Shown here piece by piece: positions 12,501 to 25,700 of a DNA stretch of 64,000 bases. How positions within the stretch are numbered: position 1 is the first letter of the stretch; each line of letters starts with the position of its first letter. A program made the position numbers and the translations under genes. This stretch comes from Aphrophora alni (taxonomy: Eukaryota; Arthropoda; Insecta; Hemiptera; Aphrophoridae), in NCBI GenBank assembly GCA_963513935.1, contig OY740765.1, forward strand, positions 74,259,718 to 74,323,717, in the 5' to 3' direction. Below the pieces are notes generated by a model. The model saw nothing but the letters and a program-made list of their open reading frames with translations. It did no database searches and had not been told where the DNA came from.

Positions 12501-13005
12501 GCCCAACACATTTTAGCCCTATGCGACTGTCACCTTACATCAATTAACACGCAATAAGTTTTAGAATTTTACCAGTGCATGTCGACTCAAACTCCCCTAG
12601 GGGTCCTCCGACCCAAAAACCTTAGACCTAGAATTTGGTTCTTCAATAAAATTAATAAAGTTAACTACTGCTCTCAAGAACGAACACACACTGAATCCTA
12701 CTCTTCTTGCTCTGTGGTTTGGAGTACCCCTCCAAACTGGATAACTATGGAGGGGGTAGGTATCTTATCAAATGCCAGATAAACTGGAAGAAGACAGACT
12801 ATGATACCTGCAAGTGTTGTAGAATAACACAGAAGTATTAAATAAAATGGTAGGAACAAGGCATTACAAATAGTCATAAAAAAAGTTACCGTCACGGGAT
12901 GGTAGACAGAGTGAAAACTTTAACTATTGATTTAGAAAATTAATAAAATTTTAAACTTTTAATAAATGTGATAAAAGTATGAATTATATTTAATGGTTCA
13001 TTTTT
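9531..13005. other. AT-rich stretch, no gene seen
   Basis: Pyrimidine-rich on the plus strand between about 10.8 and 11.4 kb. The small ORFs there are low-complexity. A less AT-rich patch at 12140-12370 shows no open frame and may be part of an old LTR or other element; I cannot assign it. Confidence 0.6.
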
Positions 13006-13226
13006 TAGTTTGAATATGTATGGAGTCTGAGAAAGTTAGTGCAATACTTTTTGTCGATTTTTAGTTTTAATATGTATGGGTATGTGAGAAAGTTTGTGCA
13101 ATATTTCTGCATTAATTATTAGTTTGACTCTGTATGGGATTTTGAAAAAGTTAGTGGAGTATTTTTTATAGAGTTTTAGTTTAATATGTAAGGGAATGTG
13201 AGAACGTTTGTGCAATATTTATGCGA
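13006..13226. repeat. tandem repeat, four units of about 57 bp
   Basis: Four diverged units share AGTTT-AATATGTATGGG and GTGAGAAAGTT-GTGCAATA. A related motif (TGAGAAAGTTAGTGTAATG) reappears near 22020, so the unit may come from a dispersed element. It directly precedes the Tigger derivative. Confidence 0.7.
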
Positions 13227-13276
13227 GAGCATATATATATATATATATAGCGTGGTTGCGCACGCGTATACATATA

Positions 13277-13998
13277 CAGTATACTCCCGATTACCCGCGA
13301 ATCTTGCGGAAAAAATAAGTAAAAAACGGTTCTCTTTACCTGTTTAGTACTGGTAACAACCAGTAAAACTACGAGAACGAAGTTGTGCAGCTTACTGTCT
13401 AGAATGGTTGGACTGTGACGCTAATGAACTGGGATTCGAGCGACTGATGGACCAAGAAATAGCAGACAATGCAAGAGGGGGCGAATGAAGAGCAAAATGT
13501 ATGAGAAAAGGAAGAAGGAACATACGTGCATGCACGATTGACACACGAAGTGGCCTTGCAAAGACATCAATGAACTGCTCACTGCTCCAGTATTTAGAGG
13601 AACAAGACGATAACACACAGTTGTTCAGTCAAGAATCAAGAGATGGTGTTTTCTCAGTAAGAAACAATAAACAGTGTTTGATTTTTTAAAAACTGTCAGG
13701 TAATTGTGTTAGTGTAGTATAATGTGTTTCCTGTATTGTTCTTTTGTTTTACTACAAAAACATCTTGTTTATTACACTTTTTATTTCATGTAAAATGTAC
13801 ATTAAAATGTTTTTAATTTATAGGTTTGTACTGTGTATTATGTGTTTTATGTACAGTATATTAAAATCTTTTTATGTCAAAGCTATTTTGTAATTACATA
13901 TTTTCTCTTTATGTTTAGCATTCATGCATATTATCCGTGATTTTTGTTATCGGCGATGTCTGTGCCAAGCAATTTCGTGGATAATTGGGAGTATACTG
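13277..13998. mobile_element. short Tigger/pogo derivative, 722 bp
   Basis: The left end CAGTATACTCCCGATTA and the right end TAATTGGGAGTATACTG are inverted repeats, and TA dinucleotides flank them at 13275-13276 and 13999-14000 as a TA target duplication. Inside, near 13400-13480, is a scrap reading NELGFERLMDQEI, which resembles the C-terminal part of Tigger/jerky-type transposases. This is an internally deleted, non-autonomous copy. It is a different subfamily from the Tigger at 43267-45429, whose ends begin CAGTAGAACTC. Confidence 0.85.
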
Positions 13999-14088
13999 TA
14001 CTTACATTGTATATACCTATATGAATAGAATGAATCATTGCTCATTCTCTCTCCATGCTGTCTGTTGTCAGCATATAGACGCTCGAAT

Positions 14089-14092
<4 letters not shown>

Positions 14093-14129
<37 letters not shown>
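14093..14129. repeat. (TA)n microsatellite
   Basis: About 18 TA units in AT-rich DNA, with no element boundary visible next to it. Confidence 0.9.
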
Positions 14130-14132
<3 letters not shown>

Positions 14133-15441
14133 TTAAAACATCCAGACAAAAAAATACCCAACAAGCCAATAGAAGTTTTCACTTCAAAAACATCAAATGA
14201 AATATCAATTTTGAATTTTTTTAAAAACTTTCTCATGGAAAGTTTGTCTGATCAAACAATAAAAACCGCATAACTTACTACTATTTGGATATTTTCATTT
14301 ATACTACTTAAAACCTTTTTGAGTTTCATACAGTTAGAATATGTGAAATAAATTATTATTTTCGTAACAGGTGATGAGAAACACTGAGATTTTCTTTAAG
14401 TTTTAAAAAAACTTTCATGTAACTTGTATGAATGCATCAATGTGAAATATAAACAGTAGTTGGATTGAATTAGGCCATCAGCCACCATAGAAAAAAATTA
14501 CTGACCATTAGTAAATTAATTAAAAAAAAAAAAAAAGTTTAATAGAGAAGAAAGTACATTGCCCTTAGAATGTTTGATTAAAATATAAAAGCTTTCAACA
14601 AAGTGGAAATGATGCTTCATTATTAGGAAAAAACCATTAAAGTGGCCAATATGCTTCTTGATTTTATCCAGTTTCCATGAATTCATGTTTGGTTGAAAAT
14701 TGATTTTGACACCAGAAAACAATTAATTAATAGCAAATTCTTTATCCGTAATGTCAAACACATTGGGAAACCAAGTATTATTAAAAATTATTTAAAAACA
14801 AGAAATTTGGAATGTTTGGCTACCACATGAAATTTGTTGTAATGTGTGATTCTTGATTATTTCTATAAATGATATTATTACCTCATATGTTTTGCAGAAT
14901 AATAACATGTGAGTACAATTCTTAATTGTTTTGTCCTGACCAAATATCCCTCATTTATATTTTATGGGACTTTAGCGAAGTATTAAATGGTCGCCTTCTT
15001 GGATTGGTTGAAATATATGTTTTTTTGTTTTTGTTTTTTTTATAATGAACCCAAAGTTTTATGTTTTTATGGATTAAACAACATCAATAAATTTAGGTTT
15101 TTTAATTTATCTGTAGTTTAGAGAGTAATGAAGCACTGACAAGACAGATGAATAAATACAGAGAGGCAGACAAATAGACTGTCAACAAAATTTTGGTCTC
15201 TGATTTTTTTAGGCTCCAAATCTCTCAAAATAAAATAAAAATCAGTAAAAATAAAATATTAACAGAAATGAATGTGGAAGTAATTATTAATGGAACCACT
15301 GTAAATTATATATAAACATCTAAAAGTAAAGGACATAGTTTCCTCATGTTGCTATAAGTGATATACATGTAAGTGAAATTACAATAAGCTATAAAATATT
15401 GTTGATATAATAATTACTCAGATAATATTATTTCAACAAAC

Positions 15442-15530
15442 CTGTAGTTTTTCGATGTTGACTTTAACTTCAGAACCAAGTTTGGCACGCATTTTGCAAC
15501 ATACCATCACATGAACACTGCATTTAGGAC
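15442..15530 (-). CDS. candidate internal exon of an unidentified host gene
   Basis: On the minus strand an acceptor ending ACTTATTAG precedes 89 open bases, followed by a donor CTACAG/GTTTGTT. Read with two leading bases it gives 29 codons without a stop, beginning PKCSVHVMVCCKMRAK and ending VNIEKLQ. It ends in phase 0, matching the phase-0 start of the exon at 1359-1512 downstream on the same strand. The three cysteines and mixed composition look like an extracellular or structured segment, but I do not recognise the family. No further exon of this gene is evident upstream within the window. Confidence 0.55.
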
Positions 15531-15984
15531 CTAATAAGTTTGTTTGATTTGCTAACTGTTAACAAATATCAAATTGTGAAAATTTTATTACAGTTCAACT
15601 TCATTACACAATATGTTAAAAAGATGTTTATATTTACATATACAAATATATACATTTACGAATTTACACACGTCTTAAATCTAATACACATCATACAAAA
15701 AATAACATCAGTAATCCTATATAACATTTGTTGCTGGGATGATGTTGTTATGGGTGAATGTTTTGAAAAATACCACTCAGTGAAAAAAATTAAAGAAGAT
15801 TAAAACTCAATACTGACTTATCGTTTTTATGAGTGACAAATAGATGTACGTTTTACACATTTAGTAAATAAGTAATTAATTTCACTTTAAATTTTCAAAC
15901 AAATGTATTTCATAATTCAATATCTTATTTGTTTTCGAGATTCAATAAAACAGCAGTATAAAATTACAATTTAAATCCCCTATG

Positions 15985-16187
15985 CTAACATTGCAGGTTT
16001 TCAATGAAAACAATTCCGAGCTGCCGGGAGAAAGCCGACACAATGAATGCCGAGTTGACGCGGAGTGGAGCATGGCCAGTACAGCTGGCCGTCCGACCGC
16101 CGGAGCCAATTTATGCGGAAAGAGTTCCGAGTGGCTGCTGACTGCGTTGTGGCCACTCCTACTGGCCTTCCGATCGCAAAGGGTTAA
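15985..16187. mobile_element. piggyBac-type terminal fragment
   Basis: The right edge reads GATCGCAAAGGG followed by TTAA (16184-16187), the form of a piggyBac end at its target. Two copies of an 18-bp motif TGGCCA(G/C)T-n-CTGGCC lie at 16073-16090 and 16150-16167; the same motif occurs near both ends of the piggyBac at 28690-32083. No transposase or partner end is seen next to it, so this is a solitary end or a short deletion derivative. Confidence 0.65.
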
Positions 16188-16418
16188 CTAAAGAATTATT
16201 ATTGAAACAGGTTACTTTGCTAACCTAAATTTGATGAAATCCAAGCTTTTTTTGTGGACAACTAAATAAAAAATATATAAAACATTGTTTAGTCATTAGT
16301 AACATATTGAGCCAAAATCTGGATGCTTACTTCTCTCATGATAAATTCCCTCAGAATATTTGAATGGAAGATAATTAGAAAAATTTATGAGCCAGTATTT
16401 GAAGAAGCTAGCGAAGGA

Positions 16419-16690
16419 TTTTAATGAACAAAGAAATAAACGATATATTAAATGGTAAGGACATTGTACACTTTGTAAAATCAAAAAGAATTAGTTGGTT
16501 CATGTGGAGAGAATGCACTGCCCAATCAAATGCTGTGCAAGAATTGAGGGGTACAAGAAGGATAGGGAGCCCTAGCAGGTACGGAATTTATAATGTAAAA
16601 TGAAACTTAAAAATCACGGGGTTGAGTCACAGACAGACAGGAATGGTGGCGAATAGTAGAGGAAGCCATAGGCTATAATAACCTGTAGAG
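16419..16690 (+). pseudogene. LINE reverse-transcriptase C-terminal scrap
   Basis: One frame reads KDIVHFVKSKRISWF then NAVQELRGTRRIGSPSR, and a shifted frame continues KNHGVESQTDRN. This order matches the C-terminal tail common to many insect LINE RT proteins (a block of the type DIVRxxKxxRLxWLGHV, then RRxGRPRxRW). Stops and frameshifts interrupt it and nothing of the RT core is present. Confidence 0.55.
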
Positions 16691-17199
16691 CTTTAGAACA
16701 AACAACAACAATCGAATGTTAGTTGTTCATACGTACTACATTAGCTAACTAGTAGGCTATGGTATGCTACTTTAAAATATGTTGTAAGCTGTATTACAAA
16801 CAATCTCTAAAATAGAGTAAATAAAATGAGAAATGTGGTGGGATATTAAAAGCCACTATGCCAATCATGTCAACACTCAATGTAGAAACTATTTTATCAA
16901 TTCAACTAAAAAATTAGAAACAAATCATAGATTTTTTTCTTCTAGAAGTAATTCTGTTTTTAATAAGTAATTCCCTATGTAATACTTATATTTCTTACCC
17001 TATGTTGAAATTGAAAATATTTTATTTTATTTTACATTAACAAGTCAATTATTTCATACACCCTACACTAGAAGTGGAATGTAAAATATAAAATATGTTG
17101 ATTCTGATATATTTATAAAAATATAGGCATGTTTGTGAAGTGAGGTGTGTTAGGAATTGAAAGAGTTTCCTGCCTGTGTTGTTGTATTATAATAAAACA

Positions 17200-19740
17200 T
17201 GAATTGGGTCGGCACAGTTCGTCTTGTTAGAAACATCTGCCGACCCGATCGGGTCGGCTGCGGGATTTTATAGGACTTAAGTAAATCGATCCGTGACGTT
17301 TATCAGTGGTCTTTGGGAACTTTTTAAATATGAGAAAACAATACTAAAAATGTTATTGAATGTTAATTTCGTCAACACATTTTTTTTATTTCAGTTATAT
17401 ATCGTCTGCTGTAAGACGATATTTTGCCGACCGATCGGGTCAGAACATTTTTTAAAAAAAGTTTTACATTATTATTCGTGAAGCTCTTGCATAGCACACT
17501 TTACAGTTCCTCCGGGCTCTCCTTTTGTGTTTACCCTCGCTTACAAATACCGCTGTTTCAGACAAGTGGTGATGTCCAACATGTTTTACTGGCTCGATTT
17601 GTCCATTTTGCAACCCTAGTAGGGCAATCTTTACCCTGAAGGACGTAATGGAGTAGAGATGCTTATTCTTACTCTGAGAGTTGACCCCAGCTGCATCCTT
17701 GTAGGTGAGCCAGGTATTGGCGACCGCTGTACACAGCAGGAACTCTTCTGCGACTTTATGATACCATCACATCGATTTTCTGATGGCTGTGCAGTATGAT
17801 GACATCTGGTCACTGACATCAATCCCCATCTTCGCCTTGTTGTATTCGACGATGACAAGAGGTTTGAGAATGGGTTCGCATTGCCTGGTTTTTTTTCCTG
17901 TATCAACATAGTCAGGAGGATGTTTGGTTGACATCTTTCTCACTTTCCTCTTATTAAACCATTTGGTGTAAATGATACCACTTGGGTATTCAAGACAGCT
18001 CATTTCACCCTTCATTAATTCGTCAATGGTTTTTTTTTCTGAGGGAACCAGGCCCTGTTGCTGATTACACTTCCGACGAGGTGAGTGTTCCGTGCTAGAA
18101 GCATGTGGGCAAGATCAACGGAGGTGTAAAAATTGTCAACATAGAGGGTATGCCCTTGGTCTAAATAATCTTTCATGAGGTCCATTACCACTGATGCTGC
18201 TGATGTCAGGTTATCTTCAGTTCCTGTCCCAGCGCCCATGTAAACTTTCATCTTGTACGTGTAGCCAGTAGTGTTGCATATTTTAAACACCTTAATGCCG
18301 TACTGTATTAATGTGCGTTTTATTTGGAAGGTATTGGCGAAAAAGAAGTCTTCCTCTGAAAGAAATCATACTCTCGTTTATAACCACATCTTCGCCGGGA
18401 ATTTTGTTCATCTTGAAGGAGTTGTTCAGGATGTTGATCAGAGAAGATATTTTACCTAGTCGGCCATCTCGCCCCATGTTCAAATTGTCTTTGAAATGCC
18501 AGAATCTCTAAAGCAATTGGAAGCGGTTTCTGCCCATTACTTTACCAGCAACAACATTGTTAAACAATAAGTTTTTCGACCAGTAGTCTGTCAGCCGTGG
18601 CATTGGCACTAGCCCCATCCATAATAAAAGGCCAAGAAATTTATCCATCTCATTTGGATTGGTAGGCCGCCACTTATGGAGTCTGCTACTACGATTCAAT
18701 CGCAGTGTAATTATTATTGAGCAGCATTCCGATTAGTTTCATCTACCATCATTTGTATTAGATAATCTGTTAAAAATACTTTAAAATATTCTTCTGGTTT
18801 CACATTTTGGAGCAGGCCAAAAGCATACTTTGATGATCCGTCAAAAACAATGTTTTTCTGTTTGCCATAAAACGGCTGCCATTTTTCAAGTTCATCTTTT
18901 TTCATTTTCAACTTTTCGGTCTTTTTTTCAAACTTTAAAATTTTTCTCCTAAGTTAACAGCAAAATCTTCTCTTTCAATATTTACATCATCATTTTCACT
19001 CTCTGCAGTCATATTTTCACTAAAAGAATCAATCATTTCATCCCTACCATCAATACTTTCTATAAAACCAATCTCAATGTCATCAATATCACTGCCTCAC
19101 TCTGAGTCATCACTAGGGAGGAAGTCCGGGTCATCGTCCGTGTCGTCCATCTCACTGTTTACATTACTGCCCTAACCATCATCACTTACACCATCCATAT
19201 TCGGGTCAAATTCACTAGTAGGAGCTTCGATTGCTCTTATTATATTATCATTACTGCCTAGATTATCACTCATATTGAACTGATTGAACAAAATTCAATG
19301 AACCAAACTTCGACAGAAAACAACACGAACAACAGTTCGAGTTAGACTGTGTGGCGCCAACTGACAATAGAAGCAAGTAAACAAAATCACATTTGACACA
19401 AAGGCGTGAAACGGATGGCGAGATACCCAAGAGCCTTTGCGCCGCAGGAACAGCTGACGTTATTGCCAACCTCTAAATCGAAATATACACCAGTATGAAC
19501 GTGCGACCAATCGGGTTAGCAAGTTTTTTTTCCAATCAATATTTGTTGAAAAAAATCGCAACCGACCCGATAGGTAACAAATTTTTAAACAATTAATTTT
19601 AACATTTTAAAGTATATCTTGTTGTTTTAGTGTATTATAAACACAATTAAAGTAAAAATATCAAAAAATAATTAACAATAAAAGTTGGCATTACGCCAAA
19701 AATTCGAAAATAGGCCGCTGGCAGCTAACATGTTAAATAA
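17200..19740 (-). mobile_element. decayed piggyBac element
   Basis: Contains a degenerate piggyBac transposase on the minus strand. Beyond both ends of the coding part lie subterminal motifs of related sequence, CCGACCCGATCGGGTCGG near 17240 and CCGACCCGATAGG near 19563, so the element probably spans about this interval. Exact TTAA-bounded ends could not be fixed; TTAA at 17276 or 19732 are possible. Confidence 0.7.
17466..19273 (-). pseudogene. piggyBac transposase, broken
   Basis: The reading starts at an ATG at 19273 with MSDNLGSNDN and an acidic N-terminal region typical of the family. The body is spread over several frames: the block at 18714-18911, YWSKNLLFNNVV and GKVMGRNRF (18508-18699), then VVINESMISFRGR (18292-18483), TLYVDNFYTSVDLAHML around the second Asp (18015-18290) and MGIDVSDQMSSY around the third Asp (17767-18015). 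A C-terminal basic/cysteine tail (KHKRRARRNCKVCY) is visible near 17500. Stops and frameshifts occur between almost all blocks, so the copy is dead. It differs in sequence from the piggyBac at 28690-32083. Confidence 0.85.
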
Positions 19741-22700
19741 CAAAGTTAAAGGAAAAATCAGGAAACCTTGACAACGACTAACTTTGCTAAGAAAAGGACT
19801 ACACCAAAAAAACTAAGATTCAAAAGATTCTTTTGTTTTAACAATTAAACAACAAGAATCGAAAAGAAAAGCAATACAATTCTACAAGGATCAAAAGAGA
19901 AAAGGGTAAGAGAAAAATACAATAAAATTAACAGGAATAACTCAGAAAGTTATTGCCCTAGAACTTTAATTCAAGTTTCTATGGAATCTAGAAGTCATAA
20001 AGAAAAGGATGTACTTTCACATTTCCGAAATCCTAAGCCAATCAAAAGATATGAAAATTTGAAGAAAATAAGTAGTAAAATTCACAAGCAAAGACAAGTA
20101 GAACTACCACTCCAGTACTGAGGATGGTTCCATACCAAGAGGAAGAGCCAAATGAGAGGTTACAATTGCATTACTTCAGAATGGAAAATGTTAATTAATG
20201 AAAAAATTAGTTATTACCAAACAAAAGGTAGAAAAAAATTAAACTGTCAATGGGTTAATACAATAACTGTTAAAAGGAAAACTTATCAATTGGACCAAAT
20301 AAAGAGAATAAAAAGGAAAAACCAAAGAGAATTTTCTGACAGAAATTAGCAGCAGTGGTGTACAGACATTCCAAGCTAGTAAAGATATCTAGATTTTGAT
20401 TCAGTTGGTTCAGGATCACCAAATAGGAAACAGTTGATTCACAACCACCACCACCACCACTGAGGAAGTTCTTCTGAAATACTACAAGACATGTAAGTTA
20501 TCTACAAAGTTTAACTTCAAGAACAGTTTCAGAAGTAAAAAATAGTGAGAATTCAGTATAGAGATTTAACATGAACATTTAAAAAAAATAAAAGAAATAA
20601 TGTGAAAAAAATGAAATAATTTTGGATACTTTTTTGGTAATTGACTTAGAAAATTCAATAAATGGTAAAGAGACGAAAAATTTTAAATGAATTGTTAAAT
20701 GTTGCGATTAAAATAAAACTAATAAACACTGATTCAAATTTAATTACTACAACTAAAAATAAAAGTAAATTACAATAAAATAATCAAAATTACTTCAGTG
20801 CAATGAGTGAATTCAAGCAACATAATGCAACCTATAATCATAAAGAAAGGATGACATCGAGGGAGCAACTTTAATACTAACATAATTCAACATTGTGGCA
20901 ACCGATTTTAACCTCACAAGGGACTTCATATTACAACCGCCATGGATGATTAGTTTGAAGAGATCAGTCTGCTGTTCACTACACTCTGTTTAACTCATCT
21001 TAACAGGAGCCGAAGCCAACTAAAGATATGTCTCAAAAGGTAGCACTGTTACAATCTTGAATGAATATTTGCAATTCAAAACTAACGACAGTGCTATCCA
21101 CATAGATAAAACAATGACAGGGTAAGGTAATTTCAACTGTACCTGAAATAGCATAAAGAATGGAAATGTTAATGTGTATGCCACCGCATCTCAGGTATCA
21201 GGGGTGGGATGTGTGATAGTAAAAGTATCACCTGTAACCTCTGTGATCTGAAGTTTCTCGTCATTTAAAACACAGTGAAAAACACATCGTAGAGCTATGC
21301 CACATAAATCTCCACCTGCAATGAGCTGAGCCACACATCTTTATGATACCACTCCAAATGTTCGCTGCTGTGAAAGAAAACATATTTTTTTGTTGTGGTT
21401 AACAGTCATTTAACTGCTTCCCAGTCATCATCCTTATGGATACTCCATCCGTAGCCACTATGGTAGGTCCCATAGAAATCATACAGGTGTGATTCTCCAA
21501 ACGCAATAGTATAGACATGTACTTATATAACTTCCAACAGCTGAGTAGTGCTGAGTCGGTACCTTAATTGTAGAGATCACAGTAGTAGGGCTTATGACAC
21601 AGGATGTAATGGGAAGATGATAATACAAGTGTAAACACTCCTTGGATATGGCCACCGAAAATAGAGAGACACGGTAGGTGCCACATGTATGTTGCCTGCT
21701 GTTGCTTATGTCATGCGCACCATTCTAGTTAAAGTAACTCCAACGATTTGAGTACTAAACTTATTTTTAAAAAATTCTGTTTGAAGGTTATCTGTTAAAC
21801 AGTGAAAATGAATCATCTACCTCATCTTTATTGAAGGTCACATATCTCAAATTTTGACAAAGTGATATTGATCAAAGCCATTTGGTGTTTCAATTTATTT
21901 TCTACTTTAATTTTATTTTACATGTAGCTTCACAAACACATTGGTTTCAGGATAAGTTTTCAAATTTTACCAATCCTTTATCATATTAGCTTATCATATT
22001 AGGCCTTTGGTTTTGTGTATGAGAAAGTTAGTGTAATGTTGTGTTTTATTAAATATTCTTGGACCTGTTTATAAAAAAATATGTGAACTTATATTATAAT
22101 TTCTAACTTACATTACAAAATTATAAATCCACCATTCTGTTTCATAAAAATATAAGCTTATAACATATTTTAAAGGTGTTGGGCTTGAGACAGTTTGGAT
22201 TCACATAAAACCGTTTAATTCTTAAATTATATATTAAAAAAGAAAATAAATAAATCAAAAAGGGAACAAAATTCAAATATTGTGCATATTAAAATTAATG
22301 AGAGGTTTAGAAAACCAAGAATGTAAAAGTACAAGTTTTTGTTCAATGCAGTGTTATGCTATGCTAGTAGTAGGCAGCAGACTTGAAGCACCATCAATAA
22401 TTTCCTCTCTATTCTAGAAATCTAGTGCAAAGTATGCGACGATTCATATGAACCGATCTCAATGAAGAATTGTGAAAACTGCAAAATTCCAAAATTGAAG
22501 TTTGAAAAAAATAATTTGATTAAGTATAGTAAAAGTTAATGTAACTAGTCTAAACGGAGTCAAGGTCAGATTGTCCAGACAGGAATGACCAAGCTTTCCG
22601 GTTTAAACAAGAAAACGGCCCATAAGAACACATGTTAAAATTTCGAAATTCGAAATCAAAAATAAAATTATTGTCATCGTGTAGAGCAATTAAAATATAA

Positions 22701-25700
22701 TAATAAATAATAATAAAATAAACTTGAAAAGTAATTAATTGAAAAGTTATAGGTAAAATAAAAAAGGATGAAACAAAAAACTTTTGTAAAACTGAAGTAA
22801 TTAAAAATATAATAAAAGAAATATATGATCATAAGACCAATAAATAATAATTATGAACCGATATCAAAATTTAATTAAACATAATAAAATAACAAGCTAA
22901 TATAAACCAAACATGAAGAAAGTGCCATAACTAGAGAACCAGAGATGCCAGGAAGAAGAGGGGAACAGTTTTGAGACTTTTGACATAGGAGGAACAATAA
23001 CTAAAAAGAAAATTTAAAATTTTTTGAAAGTTACGAAATCTTCAAGTCTTCATAACGAGAGAAATAAAGGTCGCACAGTTTCAAATAAAGTTAGAACAGA
23101 ACCAGAAAGAAAGGGGCTTCAAAATGAGACCATCAGAAAGAAGATCGAACGAAGCGAACGAGAATTATGATGAATTGAAGAAATCGACAGCAAAAAGCAA
23201 AGAATTCATGTTCAAACGAGAACTTCAAGGTCGCGCGTCTACATCGCCGATCATGTGAAGAAGGGGTAACATACCAACCTTAGTGCAGATTACAAATAAA
23301 ACTAATAACTAAAAGTAACTAAAATAAAAGAAAAAATGCATCAAAAACAATGGAGATAACAACATAATAATAATTAAATAAGCCATAAGGAGTTCAACAA
23401 AAAATTAATTAAATTGAAAAAACCGAAATAAATTGAAAAGTAAAGGAAGAATAAAATATGTAGGAGTTGGCTATCGTGTATGGCGATAATTTTGACGAAC
23501 TGATTTCCAGCAGGTCAGTTCGACAGTCTCGTATTAACATCCAGGAAGATAACACGCTTTTCGTAAGTCTGAAGAGGAAATCGTCAGTGTTCAGTACTTC
23601 TCGAGGTTAATTACGATAACCAAAAGAAGGGTCGGCCTCCAAGAAGACAACACTACATCCGGACTCAGCTTACAGAAGACATCTTTAATATGAACTCCGG
23701 CAAATAATTAACTAATACTTGTCGTTATCGCCGAAAAGAAGAAGATTCAGCAGAAACAGGACCTCTGAAGATTCCCCAGAAGAAGACATCAATGGGCGAG
23801 CTCTTCAGGGACCACCATAATCCAAAAGGAGGAAGAAAGGACATGCACTATCCAAATAAAATAAGGTACTGCATAAATCAAGAATTTTAATAAATAAAAT
23901 CTTTATTAAACTTGAAAAACTAAAAGTCAAAATTTAAACTTAATCAAAAATAAATAATATTTTGTAAATAAATAAAGGAAAGAAATTATTAAAGCCAATT
24001 AGAGTCATTGCCAGTATTAAAATTTTCAAATAAATAAAAAAGCAAACAGATTTGTCAAACAATAAGAATAGGGTTTAAATTTGTCATTATTAGTAGTATA
24101 AGAATATATTTGTGTAGGATTAAGGAATATAGCATAAGCATAGGAATAAGTTTATATCAGTTTGTTTATGAAGGTAACTTTTTGAAATCAGATGTCAGAA
24201 AAGCAACTAAAAATTGGTTGTAAAGATTTAATCTTTTAATCTAGTAGTTTTCAACATTTTGGTAAAATTGTGCCAGATATAATTAATTTGTTATATATCA
24301 ACTTTGTACTTTGTTTTCTAAATATCCTTGATTAATTTAAATTCCAAAATAACATTAAAAAAAGAAAGTAAGTGCTCAAAAAGAAAAATTTCAAAATAAA
24401 ATAAAATAATTTTAACCTGATGAGATAAAACTAACTCCAAAAGGCACACCTTTGAGACAGAGTCTAGAAGAGTAATAAAGGTAAGATAGAAATAGAAATT
24501 GAATTTGATATATGAAAATGTGTTAGCATAAGATTTTAATTTGAATATTAGTGTTATATATATTTGTGAAATTAATAAGGGAGTTTGGGTAAAGGCATCG
24601 AAGAAACAAATACTCTACCTTACGAACTTGTTAAATTCTTGCAAGCATAAACAAAATTAAACCCCTAGGGTGTCCCTTTTATATAAAAACTTAAAGAAGG
24701 GATATACGCTAGGGGGTGTGTAGCAAGTAGTTACTATGCAGATCTTGTTTTATTGAAAATCAAAAAATGTTTCTCAATTTATATATTCGGTAAAGCTGAT
24801 CATGTATAAATGTGTAAAAAGAAATTTTATAACACTATAATAATAAAAAAGTTATAGTCAAAAAAACAGTACATTGAAAAACTCAAAATCCATAACAAAA
24901 ATATTTTATGAAATTAAATAAACTCAAATAAAGCCCAAATAAACTCAAAAAGGTTAAATGAAATAATAAGTCGAAACAAGGTAATAATTATTAAAAGTTT
25001 GTGTAAAATGGTGGCTAAAATCATTCTTGAGATATTTTTCTCAAATTAAAGAAAAACTAAAACAGGGTTTTTAAAAGTAAAATTTAAAAAAGATAAAGTA
25101 ACTTAAACGAGCAAAGTTTTGATAAGTTTAGTCAAAATCGGCTAAACCAATTTTGGATCAAAAAATATAAAATTTTGAGAATTTCCAAATTAGAAATAAG
25201 TATGTTAGAAGAAAAATATGAAAATTTTATGGTTTTAGTAGAATTGGAATATGTATTTATGTAATGTAATACCATTATAAAATGGGAAGCTTTTTCACTA
25301 AAACAAATTAGATGAAAAAACTAAGACTTTGGACAAAGAATAACTCTGCAAACAAGAGAACTACAGCAAAAAATCAAAGAGATTCTGTCATTTCTACCCA
25401 AGAGGAACTAGGAACCAATTTCAAGCCAAAACAAAAATATGCCAAATTTAAGAAAAACTATATGACAAACTCAGAGAAAAGAATCCCTACCACAACTGGG
25501 AGGAGGCTAACGCATAGCCAATAATACTATACAAAACATTAAGTATTGATATTTGTAAAAATGCAATCAAGATGCATTTAAATCAAAATAAACAGAAAAA
25601 TAATTAAAAGAAGCATTAATAATAATATTAAAGTGAAAACTTAGTGAATTAAAACCAAAATGAATCACATAAATGTCAAAAAACAAAAGGGAATTTTGGA

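Larger units (their letters stand above)
1513..15441 (-). other. candidate 13.9-kb intron packed with transposons
   Basis: This is the interval between the two phase-compatible minus-strand exons. It holds the LINE at 3969-7747, LTR relics near 8.4 and 9.5 kb, a tandem repeat at 13.0 kb and a Tigger derivative at 13.3 kb. The stretches 1513-3485, 7773-8410, 9531-13005 and 14001-15441 are AT-rich and show no gene I can support. Whether it is one intron depends on the two exons being joined in mRNA. Confidence 0.4.
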
